From: Loktanella sp. PT4BL
GTDB lineage: Bacteria; Pseudomonadota; Alphaproteobacteria; Rhodobacterales; Rhodobacteraceae
Direction of reading: 5' to 3'
Assembly (NCBI RefSeq): GCF_003201935.1
Contig: NZ_QJJL01000002.1
Location: 558,001 to 622,000 of the forward strand
DNA: 64,000 nucleotides
A model generated the notes under the pieces. It was given only the letters and a program-made list of their open reading frames with translations, ran no database searches and was not told the DNA's origin. Both the position numbers and the translations under genes were made by a program. Shown here piece by piece: positions 20,602 through 28,974 of the stretch (the first letter of the stretch is position 1; each line of letters begins with the position of its first letter).

Positions 20602-20615
20602 TTGATCTGCATCAA
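20602..20615. promoter_or_regulatory. FNR/FnrL-type box upstream of hemA
   Basis: TTGATCTGCATCAA is a perfect match to the FNR consensus TTGAT-N4-ATCAA. It lies 155 bp before the hemA start and 134 bp before the divergent M20 peptidase start. In Rhodobacter, hemA expression responds to FnrL. Function here is inferred from sequence and position. Confidence 0.65.
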
Positions 20616-20648
20616 CAACTTTCCATGTCCCCTCAAACTTCGGGGTGA

Positions 20649-20677
20649 GCGCCAAAGGCGCGAGGGGCAGCGCCCCT
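20649..20677. repeat. double-hairpin REP-like palindromic element
   Basis: Two adjacent small palindromes: GCGCC-AAA-GGCGC (20649-20661) and AGGGGC-AGC-GCCCCT (20663-20677), within a GGGGTGAGCGCC...GCGCCCC context that resembles a G/C-rich repeat I associate with Rhodobacterales intergenic regions. Only one copy is seen here. It lies in the 302-bp hemA/M20 divergent gap. Confidence 0.4.
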
Positions 20678-20749
20678 TTCTACGCCCCCCATTGACCTTG
20701 TGCCGGTTTCCGACAACCCTGCGCGAAAATCCCAAATATGAGGCCCGCC

Positions 20750-22123
20750 ATGACCCTAGACCCCGTCCTCGCACGGATCGACGCCGATCTGCCCCAAGCC
20801 ACAGAGCGTTTGTTTGAACTGCTGCGCATCCCCTCCATCTCGACCGACCCTGCCTACAAGGCAGATTGTGATCGGGCCGCAGACTGGCTTGTGGCAGATC
20901 TGAAATCCATTGGTTTTGACGCCTCCAAGCGCCCGACACCCGGACATCCGATGGTCGTCGGCCATACCGGCGGCGACGGGCCGCATGTTCTGTTTTACGG
21001 GCACTACGACGTGCAACCCGTTGATCCGCTTGAACTTTGGGATAACGACCCCTTTGATCCCCGCATCGAGGAAACACCAAAAGGCAAGGTTATCCGCGGT
21101 CGTGGCACCGCGGACGACAAAGGCCAGCTGATGACCTTTGTCGAGGCCTGCCGCGCATGGAAAGCCGTGCATGGCACCCTGCCCGCCAATATCTCGATGT
21201 TCTTCGAGGGCGAAGAGGAATCCGGCTCGCCCTCGCTGACGCCGTTCATGGAAGAAAACCGCGCCGAGCTGACCGCCGATATCGCGCTGATCTCGGACAC
21301 CTCTCTCTACGACGCGAATACGCCCGCGATCATGACACAACTGCGCGGTCTTCTGGGCGAAGAGCTGACTATCACAGGCCCAAGCCGCGACCTGCATTCG
21401 GGCATGTACGGCGGGATCGCCATGAATCCTGCCCGCGTGCTGGCACGCATCATCGCAGCACTGCACGACGATGAGGGCCGGATTACCGTGCCCGGTTTCT
21501 ATGACGGCGTGCCCGAGCTTTCGAACGAATTGGCCGCGGCCTGGGACGGCCTGAAATTCGATCACGAAAGCTTTCTGGGCGAAGTCGGCCTGTCCGAGCC
21601 TGCAGGCGAGAAAGGCCGCCGCCCGCTGGAAATGATCTGGTCGCGTCCCACCTGCGAGGTAAACGGTATCTGGGCGGGCTATACCGGCGATGGCTTCAAA
21701 ACGGTGCTGCCGTCCAAGGCCTCGGCGAAAATCAGCTTCCGGCTTGTCGGCACACAGGATCCCCACGAAATCCGCAAGGCCTTCCGCAAAATGGTGCAGG
21801 ATATGCTGCCCGCCGATTGCAGCGTCAGCTTCAAAGACCATGGCGCGAGCAAGGCCTCGGTGATGACCACCACGCATCCGGCCTTTGCGCAGGCCCGCAA
21901 GGCACTTTCGGACGAATGGCCGAATGCGGCGGCCTTTACCGGCGGCGGCGGGTCGATCCCGATTGCGGGGCACTTCAAGGAAATCCTCGACATGGACACG
22001 ATGCTGATCGGTTTTGGCAAAGACGACGACGGGCTGCATTCCCCGAACGAGAAATTCGATCTGTTCTCCTTTCACAAAGGCATCCGCAGCTGGGCACGTA
22101 TCCTGCACGCGATGACAAGCTAG
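20750..22123 (+). CDS. M20/M25/M40 family dipeptidase
   Basis: A 457-residue zinc peptidase. Metal and catalytic motifs of the M20 family are in order: [10 protein letters not shown] (first His/Asp), [10 protein letters not shown] (bridging Asp), EGEEESGS (catalytic Glu and metal Glu), LHSGMYGG at the lid/dimer domain, and a final [16 protein letters not shown] block supplying the last histidine. Fits cytosolic di- or tripeptide hydrolysis. I choose ATG 20750 because GAGG precedes it by eight bases; ATG 20738 is four codons upstream. It is divergent from hemA. Confidence 0.92.
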   Translation: MTLDPVLARIDADLPQATERLFELLRIPSISTDPAYKADCDRAADWLVADLKSIGFDASKRPTPGHPMVVGHTGGDGPHVLFYGHYDVQPVDPLELWDNDPFDPRIEETPKGKVIRGRGTADDKGQLMTFVEACRAWKAVHGTLPANISMFFEGEEESGSPSLTPFMEENRAELTADIALISDTSLYDANTPAIMTQLRGLLGEELTITGPSRDLHSGMYGGIAMNPARVLARIIAALHDDEGRITVPGFYDGVPELSNELAAAWDGLKFDHESFLGEVGLSEPAGEKGRRPLEMIWSRPTCEVNGIWAGYTGDGFKTVLPSKASAKISFRLVGTQDPHEIRKAFRKMVQDMLPADCSVSFKDHGASKASVMTTTHPAFAQARKALSDEWPNAAAFTGGGGSIPIAGHFKEILDMDTMLIGFGKDDDGLHSPNEKFDLFSFHKGIRSWARILHAMTS

Positions 22124-22129
22124 TATAGC

Positions 22130-22161
22130 GCGGGGGCAGGATCCGTTTGACATGCCCCCGC
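22130..22161 (+). terminator. strong hairpin between the M20 and aldo/keto reductase genes
   Basis: Perfect 9-bp arms GCGGGGGCA and TGCCCCCGC with a 14-base loop. There is no T-run, so it may be a Rho-dependent or attenuating structure rather than a classical terminator. It ends 20 bp before the next gene. Confidence 0.45.
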
Positions 22162-22180
22162 ATTCGCCCATGTTAGGCGC

Positions 22181-23248
22181 ATGAGTAATACATCACGCCC
22201 CCCGTATATGAGCACATCCCCCTACCACCCGGCCGCTGACCGCTATGACAAAATGGTCTACCGCCGCTGTGGCAACTCGGGTGTGCAACTTCCCGCCATC
22301 AGCCTTGGCCTGTGGCACAATTTCGGCGAGGACACGCCGCACGCCACCAAGCGCGCCATGTGCCAGACGGCGTTTGATCTGGGGATCACGCATTTTGATC
22401 TGGCCAATAACTATGGCCCGCCCGCAGGGTCGGCAGAAGAGGCCTTTGGCGACATCCTCAAGACCGACTTCAACGGCCACCGCGACGAACTGATCATTTC
22501 AAGCAAAGCAGGCTACGACATGTGGCCCGGCCCTTACGGCGAATGGGGATCACGCAAATACCTGATCGCATCCTGTGACCAATCGCTGAAACGGATGGGG
22601 CTGGATTACGTCGACATCTTCTATTCGCACCGCTTCGATCCCGATACTCCGCTGGAAGAGACTATGGGCGCGCTTGATCATATCGTGCGTTCAGGCCGCG
22701 CGCTTTATGCGGGCATCTCGAGCTACAATTCCCAACGCACACGCGAGGCAGTGGCGATCCTCAAAGACCTCGGCACGCCCTGCCTGATCCACCAGCCGTC
22801 CTACAACCTGCTGAACCGCTGGGTCGAGCATGACGGCCTCTTGGATACGCTGGATGATCTGGGCGTTGGCTCCATCGCGTTCACACCTTTGGCGCAAGGT
22901 ATCCTGACGTCAAAATATTTGGGCGGCATTCCCGAAGGCAGCCGTGCGACCCAAGGCAAATCGCTTCTCGACGGCATGATCAACGAAAGCTCGCTCGCGA
23001 GCGTGCGCGCACTCAATGACATGGCACAGGCACGGGGGCAAACCCTTGCGCAAATGGCCATCGCATGGGTTCTGCGCGGCGGTCGCGTGACCACAGCGCT
23101 GATCGGTGCGTCACGACCCGAACAGATCATTGATTGCGCTGGTGCCATCGACAACCTCGACTTTACCGAGGCCGAGCTGAAACAGATCGACGAGATCAGT
23201 TCCGAGGAAGCGATCAACCTCTGGGCCCGCTCGTCGGAGTTGGATTAA
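22181..23248 (+). CDS. aldo/keto reductase, YghZ/L-glyceraldehyde-3-phosphate reductase type
   Basis: A 355-residue NADPH-dependent (alpha/beta)8 reductase very like E. coli YghZ (Gpr), which reduces L-glyceraldehyde 3-phosphate and methylglyoxal-type aldehydes. The AKR tetrad is present: Asp and Tyr in FDLANNYGPP, Lys in SSKAGYDMWPGPYG, and His in YSHRFDPDTP. The C-terminal NADP contact block is LIGASRPEQI. ATG 22181 or ATG 22208 could be the start; the family core begins soon after the second. A terminator follows at 23264. Confidence 0.92.
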   Translation: MSNTSRPPYMSTSPYHPAADRYDKMVYRRCGNSGVQLPAISLGLWHNFGEDTPHATKRAMCQTAFDLGITHFDLANNYGPPAGSAEEAFGDILKTDFNGHRDELIISSKAGYDMWPGPYGEWGSRKYLIASCDQSLKRMGLDYVDIFYSHRFDPDTPLEETMGALDHIVRSGRALYAGISSYNSQRTREAVAILKDLGTPCLIHQPSYNLLNRWVEHDGLLDTLDDLGVGSIAFTPLAQGILTSKYLGGIPEGSRATQGKSLLDGMINESSLASVRALNDMAQARGQTLAQMAIAWVLRGGRVTTALIGASRPEQIIDCAGAIDNLDFTEAELKQIDEISSEEAINLWARSSELD

Positions 23249-23263
23249 GCGCGCGTCAAAAAG

Positions 23264-23287
23264 AAGGTGGGCCATGACCCACCTTTT
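23264..23287 (+). terminator. Rho-independent terminator after the aldo/keto reductase
   Basis: AAGGTGGG and CCCACCTT arms with loop CCATGA, then a run of T (23284-23287). It separates the gene from the convergent tRNA-Asp. Confidence 0.75.
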
Positions 23288-23306
23288 AAGCAGCAACTTG
23301 GGAAAA

Positions 23307-23383
23307 TGGCGCGGTTGACGGGGCTCGAACCCGCGACCCCCGGCGTGACAGGCCGGTACTCTAACCAACTGAGCTACAACCGC
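23307..23383 (-). tRNA. tRNA-Asp (GTC), copy 1
   Basis: A 77-nt cloverleaf on the minus strand: acceptor GCGGTTG pairing with CAACCGC, anticodon loop CTGTCAC (anticodon GTC), T-arm GGTTCGAGCC, discriminator G and an encoded CCA. The G discriminator is as expected for Asp. An identical copy lies 285 bp away. Confidence 0.97.
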
Positions 23384-23668
23384 GCGTAGGGGGCGGAATA
23401 GTCGTGGATGCGCGGGGCGTCAACGCCGAATCTTCATCGCGGCGTGGTTTTTCCGAAATGGTCCGACAGAATTTACATCCTGTTCAGAATTGACCGCGCG
23501 CGGTGCGTTAACCTGCGCGGATGTCCGCATCTGTGTGTACAGGCTGTGTACGGATGCTGTACCGCTTGTGCACCGGACTTTTGCCAGGAAAATAACGGTA
23601 AACGCAGTCAAACGCCACGGTGCCGCCAAGGGCGTTGCGTCATCTTCTGATCGGCGGGGGGAAGGCAG

Positions 23669-23745
23669 TGGCGCGGTTGACGGGGCTCGAACCCGCGACC
23701 CCCGGCGTGACAGGCCGGTACTCTAACCAACTGAGCTACAACCGC
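23669..23745 (-). tRNA. tRNA-Asp (GTC), copy 2
   Basis: Identical over all 77 nt to the copy at 23307-23383, with encoded CCA and anticodon GTC. The 285 bases between the copies hold no gene that I can see. Confidence 0.97.
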
Positions 23746-23816
23746 GCATCTGCTTGTTCAACTTGCGCTGAACGTGCGCTGCTTCTAAGTGCGCAAACCC
23801 GCCCCGTCAAGCGCCC

Positions 23817-24755
23817 TTAACGCTCAGGCAGCGGAATAAATTCCGTGTCATCACCGGGGGGCAATTGAAAGCGGCCATTCTGCCAATCTCCCTTGCGCCA
23901 GGCCTCTTTGGCCTCCTCAATGCGTTCCTTGCTCGACGCCACAAAATTCCACCAGATATAACGGTCGCCTTCCATGGTCGCCCCGCCCAGCAACATCACA
24001 CGGGCCCCCCAAGGCCCCGCTTTCATGCTGATCCGGTCACCAGGCCGGAAGGTGACCATCTTGCCCTGATCAAACACCTGCCCTGCGATTTCCACTTCTC
24101 CTTCAAGCACATAGGCCCCACGGTCTTCGTGGTTGTCCGTCAGCGGCATGGCCGCAAAAGGTTCCAGCACTGCATCGAGATAGAACATTTCAGACGGCGT
24201 CTCGACCGGCGCGCGTTCGCCATAAGCCTCGCCCATAATCAGGCGCACCTGCTTGCCCTCACCTTCCATGAAGGGCAATTCCGCCTTGGGCGCATGGATG
24301 AAACCCGCTTCGCGATCCTCGGCCCCTTTGGGCAGCGCGATCCATGACTGGATGCCAAACATCCGCTGCGGCTTCATCCGCTGGATTCCGTCAATGCGTT
24401 CCGAATGGGTGATCCCGTGACCCGCCACCATCAGGTTCACATCGCCTGCTTCGATCCACTGGTCCGTCCCCAGACTATCGCGGTGATGTATCGTCCCGCT
24501 ATGCAGATAGGTGACGGTCGCCAGCCCGATATGGGGATGCGGGCGCACATCAATGCCCTCGCCCGTCAGAAACTCGGCCGGACCCATCTGGTCAAAGAAA
24601 ATAAAGGGCCCAACCATCTGCCGGCGGGGTGCCGGCAAAGCGCGGCGCACTTCAAAACCACCCAGATCACGGGCACGAGAAACGATGACGGTGTCGATCG
24701 CATCAATCGCGTCACCGGTCGGGTTATGCGTATTCAAACTCGGATTCCAGCTCAT
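23817..24755 (-). CDS. pirin family protein (cupin)
   Basis: A 312-residue bicupin of the pirin family. The metal-binding residues of the N-terminal cupin are visible: HPH in RPHPHIGLATVTYLHSG, a second histidine downstream and HSE in GITHSERIDG. Bacterial pirins include quercetin 2,3-dioxygenase-like enzymes and proteins that modulate metabolic enzymes; the specific role here is unknown. It is divergent from the RpiR regulator across a 344-bp region that holds a repeated motif. Confidence 0.92.
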   Translation of the reverse strand: MSWNPSLNTHNPTGDAIDAIDTVIVSRARDLGGFEVRRALPAPRRQMVGPFIFFDQMGPAEFLTGEGIDVRPHPHIGLATVTYLHSGTIHHRDSLGTDQWIEAGDVNLMVAGHGITHSERIDGIQRMKPQRMFGIQSWIALPKGAEDREAGFIHAPKAELPFMEGEGKQVRLIMGEAYGERAPVETPSEMFYLDAVLEPFAAMPLTDNHEDRGAYVLEGEVEIAGQVFDQGKMVTFRPGDRISMKAGPWGARVMLLGGATMEGDRYIWWNFVASSKERIEEAKEAWRKGDWQNGRFQLPPGDDTEFIPLPER

Positions 24756-25099
24756 CTGTGTGCTCCATCATTTATGTCTCAGCCAATTTAACATGTGCAC
24801 TGAAATATGATACATCACTCATTTTATACGATATGTGCAAAATTGCGCATAACTGACCCCAACACGCTTAAAAGGGGGTGCCTAAGGGCAGGTGAAAGGC
24901 AGCTGTCAAACCCGAGCGGGAGAGACCAGCATCATATCTTAATCGCCTCTTGCTGCTCTCAGGGGTAACAGAATCCAAACTTATGCGCTGCTAGCATGTC
25001 TTGGTCATGCGTATCGCGCCTTTCCCGACAAGAGCGAATAATCCTGACTGACAACTTTAATCTGTTTACCTCGCCACCAACTCAACGCATTTTGCACAT
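24756..25099. promoter_or_regulatory. pirin/rpiR divergent regulatory region
   Basis: No gene is seen in these 344 bases. An imperfect palindrome ATGTGCAA-AA-TTGCGCAT lies at 24833-24850. The core ATGTGCAAAAT recurs in reverse orientation at 25089-25099, directly before the RpiR start codon. The AT-rich stretch around 24790-24845 probably contains the pirin promoter. The repeated core is a candidate RpiR operator; this is inference. Confidence 0.45.
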
Positions 25100-25945
25100 A
25101 TGACCACAGATGTGACCAAGCCATTCTTGTTGCGCGTACGCGACGCCCTGCCGGAACTGCATCCGAGCGAACAAAAGCTTGCCGAACTTGTGCTGGATTT
25201 CCCGGGCGAGATGGCGGGCTATACCGCAACCGAAATTGCCGAGCTTGCGAATGTGTCCAACGCCACCGTGTCGCGCTTTGTACGGCGGATCGGCTATGGA
25301 TCGTTTGACGAAGCGCGCCGCGCGGTCAGGGATGAACAGCGCGCAGGTACCGCTCTGCTGCGCTTTTCGTCTGAAACCCCGCAACGCGGGGGCGCGGTTG
25401 CTGCGCATTTCGAAACAAGCCAGCAGAACCTTGAACTGACCTATGGTGCGATAGATGATGCACTGATCGACGATCTCGCCGAGGCGCTTATCGCCGCCCC
25501 ACGGGTGTGGTTTGTCGGGTTTCGTGCGGGCCAGCCCTTTGCGCAATATCTGGGCTGGCAGACATCGCAGGTCCTGGCAAATGTCAGCGTGATGCCCAGA
25601 GCGGGGGAAACACTGGCGGAAAGCCTTGCATCCTTGTCGCCGCAGGACGTTGTCGTGCTTATCGCCTTGCGCCGCAAGCCAAAGCTCCTTGCCGCAGTGG
25701 CGGATGCGGTCGTGCACGCTGGAGCCGCCCTTGCGGTGATCGAAGACCGACCCAGCCCTGAAACCGTTGGCGCGCGGTGGCAGATGACATGCGTAACCTC
25801 TGCCGACGGTCCATTGATGAACCACGTCAGTACCATGGCCGTGTGTAATCTTGTTGCTGCGCGCACAATCGCGCTGTCCGGCGCATCAGGCCGAAGCCGG
25901 ATGGCAGCCATTGAAGACGGCCACAGACGGTTTGACGAACTATAA
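25100..25945 (+). CDS. MurR/RpiR family transcriptional regulator
   Basis: A 281-residue regulator with an N-terminal HTH_6 domain (about 1-80; TEIAELANVSNATVSRFVRRIGYGSF) and a C-terminal SIS sugar-phosphate-type domain (about 110-250; VWFVGFRAGQPFAQYL, PQDVVVLIALRRKPKLL). RpiR-family members usually control an adjacent catabolic or transport operon in response to a small-molecule effector. The TRAP transporter operon starts 220 bp downstream on the same strand and is the obvious target. The ATG follows an AT-rich region containing a motif shared with the pirin side. Confidence 0.93.
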   Translation: MTTDVTKPFLLRVRDALPELHPSEQKLAELVLDFPGEMAGYTATEIAELANVSNATVSRFVRRIGYGSFDEARRAVRDEQRAGTALLRFSSETPQRGGAVAAHFETSQQNLELTYGAIDDALIDDLAEALIAAPRVWFVGFRAGQPFAQYLGWQTSQVLANVSVMPRAGETLAESLASLSPQDVVVLIALRRKPKLLAAVADAVVHAGAALAVIEDRPSPETVGARWQMTCVTSADGPLMNHVSTMAVCNLVAARTIALSGASGRSRMAAIEDGHRRFDEL

Positions 25946-26022
25946 GCCAGCGCGCCCCAGACCCTGCAGGGCGTCGCGGAACTTGTACAAAACCTGATCA
26001 TTTCCAGAGAAAAGCGCAAAAA

Positions 26023-26045
26023 CGCTGCCGCAAAATGAGGCAGCG
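26023..26045 (+). other. hairpin in the rpiR-dctP gap
   Basis: Perfect 7-bp arms CGCTGCC and GGCAGCG around a nine-base loop, 78 bp after the regulator stop. No T-run follows. It could end the rpiR transcript or shape the 5' leader of the TRAP operon. Confidence 0.4.
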
Positions 26046-26078
26046 CATGAAAACTTAGGGCAAATACAAGAAAAAATG

Positions 26079-26104
26079 TTTTCTTAAGTACGTTACTAAG
26101 AAAA
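26079..26104. promoter_or_regulatory. 26-bp inverted repeat upstream of the TRAP operon
   Basis: TTTTCTTA (26079-26086) and TAAGAAAA (26097-26104) are perfect inverted arms around a ten-base spacer, ending 61 bp before the dctP start. Size and position suit an operator for a dimeric regulator; the adjacent RpiR protein is the natural candidate. Confidence 0.5.
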
Positions 26105-26165
26105 TCTTTTTCCAGACGTAATCCTCGATTCTCTTCGATCCCAACCCGTTGCAAAGGAAAAAAGC

Positions 26166-27146
26166 ATGACTTTCTCCCGTACCCAATTATTCGCCGTGGC
26201 AAGCGCCGCATTTCTACCAGCCGTTGCCAGCGCAGAAGCTGTGATGCAGATCAATTCATCATTGCCCGAAGGCTCTTTCGCGCATGTCTTCCTGCTGGAA
26301 TACGAGCAGCGACTTGAGGCCGCTGCACCCGGCGAAATCGACGTCCAGATTTTCATGTCCAACACGTTGGGCAAGGAAGAAGACGTTCTTCAAGGCCTCG
26401 GTTTCGGCACGCATCAGGCCTCTTTGTCGGCATCTGCTGTCGCGCAGATCAATACACGCACATCAATTTTTGATCTGCCCTATCTGTTCGAGGACCGCGC
26501 AGCAGTGCAAACCTTCATCGACAGCCCTGCGGGCAAGATGTTGGCTGACGGGTTCAATGGTACCGGTATGGTATTGGCCGCAATGTGGGACAACGGCTTT
26601 CGCCAGATCACCAATAACGTGCGCCCGATTGTAACGCCGGCCGACCTTGACGGTCTCAAAATCCGCACACCCACCAACCGCCAGCGCGTTGAAATGTTTA
26701 ATACATTGGGTGCCAACGCCACACCACTTTCGTTTGGAGAGGTCTATTCCGCTCTGGATCAGGGCACAATTGACGGGCAGGAAAACCCCGCAAACGTTGT
26801 TGATACGGCCAAGCTCTTCGAAGTGCAGGACTATATGTCGCTGTCCAACCACGTCTATCTGCCCACGTTTCTGATGATCGGCGAACCCTTCCTTGCATCA
26901 CTGGACGACGAGCTGCGCGCAACCGTGATTTCCGTGGCCCAAGAGGTAGCACCGTGGTCGTTTGCATGGGGCGAGACAACCGACGCTGAAACCATCGCAG
27001 CCCTCTCTGACCGGATCGCGATTAACGAGATTGACTTTGCCGCGTTCCAAAGTGCTGCCGCACCGCTCTATGAAAGCCCGACCTTCGTTGACGTGATCGG
27101 CGCGGATATGATCGCAGCGACCAAAACCGCTCTCGGTATCGAGTAA
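26166..27146 (+). CDS. TRAP transporter substrate-binding protein, DctP family
   Basis: A 326-residue periplasmic solute receptor with a signal peptide (about 1-23, ending AVASAEA). The DctP fold is recognisable, including LDGLKIRTPTNRQRVEMFNTLGANATPLSFGEVYSALDQGTIDGQENP, which is the typical conserved region; its arginine (KIRTP) usually binds the ligand carboxylate. It delivers an organic acid to the DctQM permease. The substrate cannot be read from the sequence. The ATG is preceded by AAAGGAAAAAAGC. Confidence 0.95.
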   Translation: MTFSRTQLFAVASAAFLPAVASAEAVMQINSSLPEGSFAHVFLLEYEQRLEAAAPGEIDVQIFMSNTLGKEEDVLQGLGFGTHQASLSASAVAQINTRTSIFDLPYLFEDRAAVQTFIDSPAGKMLADGFNGTGMVLAAMWDNGFRQITNNVRPIVTPADLDGLKIRTPTNRQRVEMFNTLGANATPLSFGEVYSALDQGTIDGQENPANVVDTAKLFEVQDYMSLSNHVYLPTFLMIGEPFLASLDDELRATVISVAQEVAPWSFAWGETTDAETIAALSDRIAINEIDFAAFQSAAAPLYESPTFVDVIGADMIAATKTALGIE

Positions 27147-27166
27147 AGCGGGACAGGAGAGCACGC

Positions 27167-27688
27167 ATGGACCGTTTTGACGCCTTTTTCTCGCAATTGG
27201 ACCGCTGGCTTGGCGCCGTGCTGGATGTGGTTGTGATCGGTCTTGCCGGCCTTCTGCTCTTTTTATTGAACTGGGCGGTCTTCGCCCGGTTCGTTCTGAA
27301 TGACAGCGTGTCATGGGGTGAGGAATTGCCAGCCCATCTCTTGGCAATGCTGACATTCATTGGCGCGGCTTACCTGACGCGGACCAATGAACATTTGGGG
27401 TTTGATGCGGTTTTGCGTGTCATGCCACCAAAGATGATGCGCGTCGTCACCGCTTTGAACCTGATCCTGATGGGGTTCTTCGGGCTGATTCTCGCGTGGT
27501 ACGGCGGGATTGCCGCAGCCAGCTTTGGCACGCGCTCCTTGATCTCTGTTGACGCCCCGATGGCCCTGTTCCGTGGGGCAATGCCCTTTGGCGGCGCCCT
27601 GATTACTCTGTTTTGTGCGGTAAGGCTGGTCGGCATCGTGTCCGGCCGTATCGACCCTTTGGACCTTTTGCCCGAAAGTGACGCCTGA
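27167..27688 (+). CDS. TRAP transporter small permease, DctQ family
   Basis: A 173-residue, four-helix inner-membrane protein (helices near 20-40, 55-75, 95-118 and 135-155; GEELPAHLLAMLTFIGAAYL is the characteristic central motif). It stabilises or couples the DctM transport subunit to the solute receptor. It follows dctP after 20 bp with an AGGAGAG ribosome site. Its stop TGA shares one base with the dctM ATG (TGATG), so the two are translationally coupled. Confidence 0.94.
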   Translation: MDRFDAFFSQLDRWLGAVLDVVVIGLAGLLLFLLNWAVFARFVLNDSVSWGEELPAHLLAMLTFIGAAYLTRTNEHLGFDAVLRVMPPKMMRVVTALNLILMGFFGLILAWYGGIAAASFGTRSLISVDAPMALFRGAMPFGGALITLFCAVRLVGIVSGRIDPLDLLPESDA

Positions 27689-28974
27689 TGTTTCTTGATC
27701 CCGGATGGATGATTCTCATCCTGCTTGTCACCCTGCTTATCGCAGGCCTGCCGATCGCCTTTGTGTTGGGTGTTACGGCCGCAACCATGATCATTCTCGA
27801 TCCGGCGGTCATGCCGCAGATCATCGGTCTGATCCCCTTTGGTGGTGCGAACAACTATCTGCTTGTGGCTGCTCTTTTGTTCATGATCGCGGGCGAGATC
27901 ATGAACCAGGGCAAGATCGCGGAGAAACTGATCGCCTTTGCTTCCTCACTCGTCGGACATATCCGGGGTGGTCTGGCGCATGTCAACATTCTGACATCGC
28001 TGTTCTTTTCCGAGATTTCGGGCACAGCTACATCGGACGCGGCCGCGATCGGATCAGTCATGATCCCGCAGATGAAAAAGCGCGGTTACCCGGTCGCATT
28101 TGCGGCGGCTGTGACTTCGACATCGGCCACAATGGCGATCATCGTGCCGCCCAGCCTGAACCTGATCCTCTATGCCTATGTCGCCAACGCGTCGATTGCC
28201 GAACTTTTTGCCGCCGGGATTGTGCCGGGTCTGCTGGTCTGCGCGCTTCTGATGGGCACAGCCTATGCAATTTCCGTCAAGCGCGGCTACCCGACCGAAG
28301 GCGCGTTCTCTTTCGCGCGTGTGCTTGAAACAGGTAAGGACGCCGCCCTTCCGCTCACCCTGCCGATACTTGTGCTGGCGGGCATCCTTGGCGGTGTCTT
28401 CACAGCGACAGAAGCCGGTGCCATTGCTGCCTTCTGGTCGATCGTCTTGGCGATGGGTGTTTACCGGACGGTGCGCATGGGCACTGTTGTCGATACGCTG
28501 CGTATTGCCGGCAAGCGCTCGGCGATGCTGATGTTTATCGTCGCAACCTCCACACTCTTGGGTTGGTATCTGACCAACCAGCGCATTCCGCAGGACATCG
28601 CAGAGGCCATTCTGGGCCTTTCCGACAACTACTGGGTTGTTCTGCTTGTCATCAACATCTTCTTTCTGTTGGCCGGCACAATCATTCATGGCACACCTGC
28701 GATCCTGATGCTGGTGCCCATTTTCCTGCCACTGGCAGATCAGCTGGGCATTGACCGCGTGCATTTCGGTTTGATCCTGACAATCAACCTCGGGATCGGG
28801 CAACAGACGCCACCGGTTGCCTCGGTTGTCTTGATCACCTGCGCCATCGCCAAGATTTCCATCGCCAAGATCATCCCCTCGATGCTGATGTTCATCGGGG
28901 CCATGCTGATTGCCCTGTTGCTGATCAATCTGTTTCCTGCGCTGTCTCTCTGGCTGCCATCGGTCATCCTCTGA
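27688..28974 (+). CDS. TRAP transporter large permease, DctM family
   Basis: A 428-residue membrane protein with about 12 hydrophobic segments, the Na+-driven transport subunit of the TRAP system. Family blocks include GLPIAFVLGVTAA at the N-terminus, ISGTATSDAAAIGSVMIPQM, AIIVPPSLNLILYAYVA and TEAGAIAAFWS. Its stop overlaps the start of the following racemase-like gene by one base, which places that gene in the same operon. Confidence 0.95.
   Translation: MFLDPGWMILILLVTLLIAGLPIAFVLGVTAATMIILDPAVMPQIIGLIPFGGANNYLLVAALLFMIAGEIMNQGKIAEKLIAFASSLVGHIRGGLAHVNILTSLFFSEISGTATSDAAAIGSVMIPQMKKRGYPVAFAAAVTSTSATMAIIVPPSLNLILYAYVANASIAELFAAGIVPGLLVCALLMGTAYAISVKRGYPTEGAFSFARVLETGKDAALPLTLPILVLAGILGGVFTATEAGAIAAFWSIVLAMGVYRTVRMGTVVDTLRIAGKRSAMLMFIVATSTLLGWYLTNQRIPQDIAEAILGLSDNYWVVLLVINIFFLLAGTIIHGTPAILMLVPIFLPLADQLGIDRVHFGLILTINLGIGQQTPPVASVVLITCAIAKISIAKIIPSMLMFIGAMLIALLLINLFPALSLWLPSVIL

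Noticed and set aside
20756..22171. 471-residue minus-strand open frame over the M20 peptidase
   Set aside because: Antisense shadow; M20 motifs on the plus strand are complete.
23384..23668. Possible gene or mobile remnant between the tRNA-Asp copies
   Set aside because: No coding bias, no repeats other than the tRNAs, and no integrase fragment.
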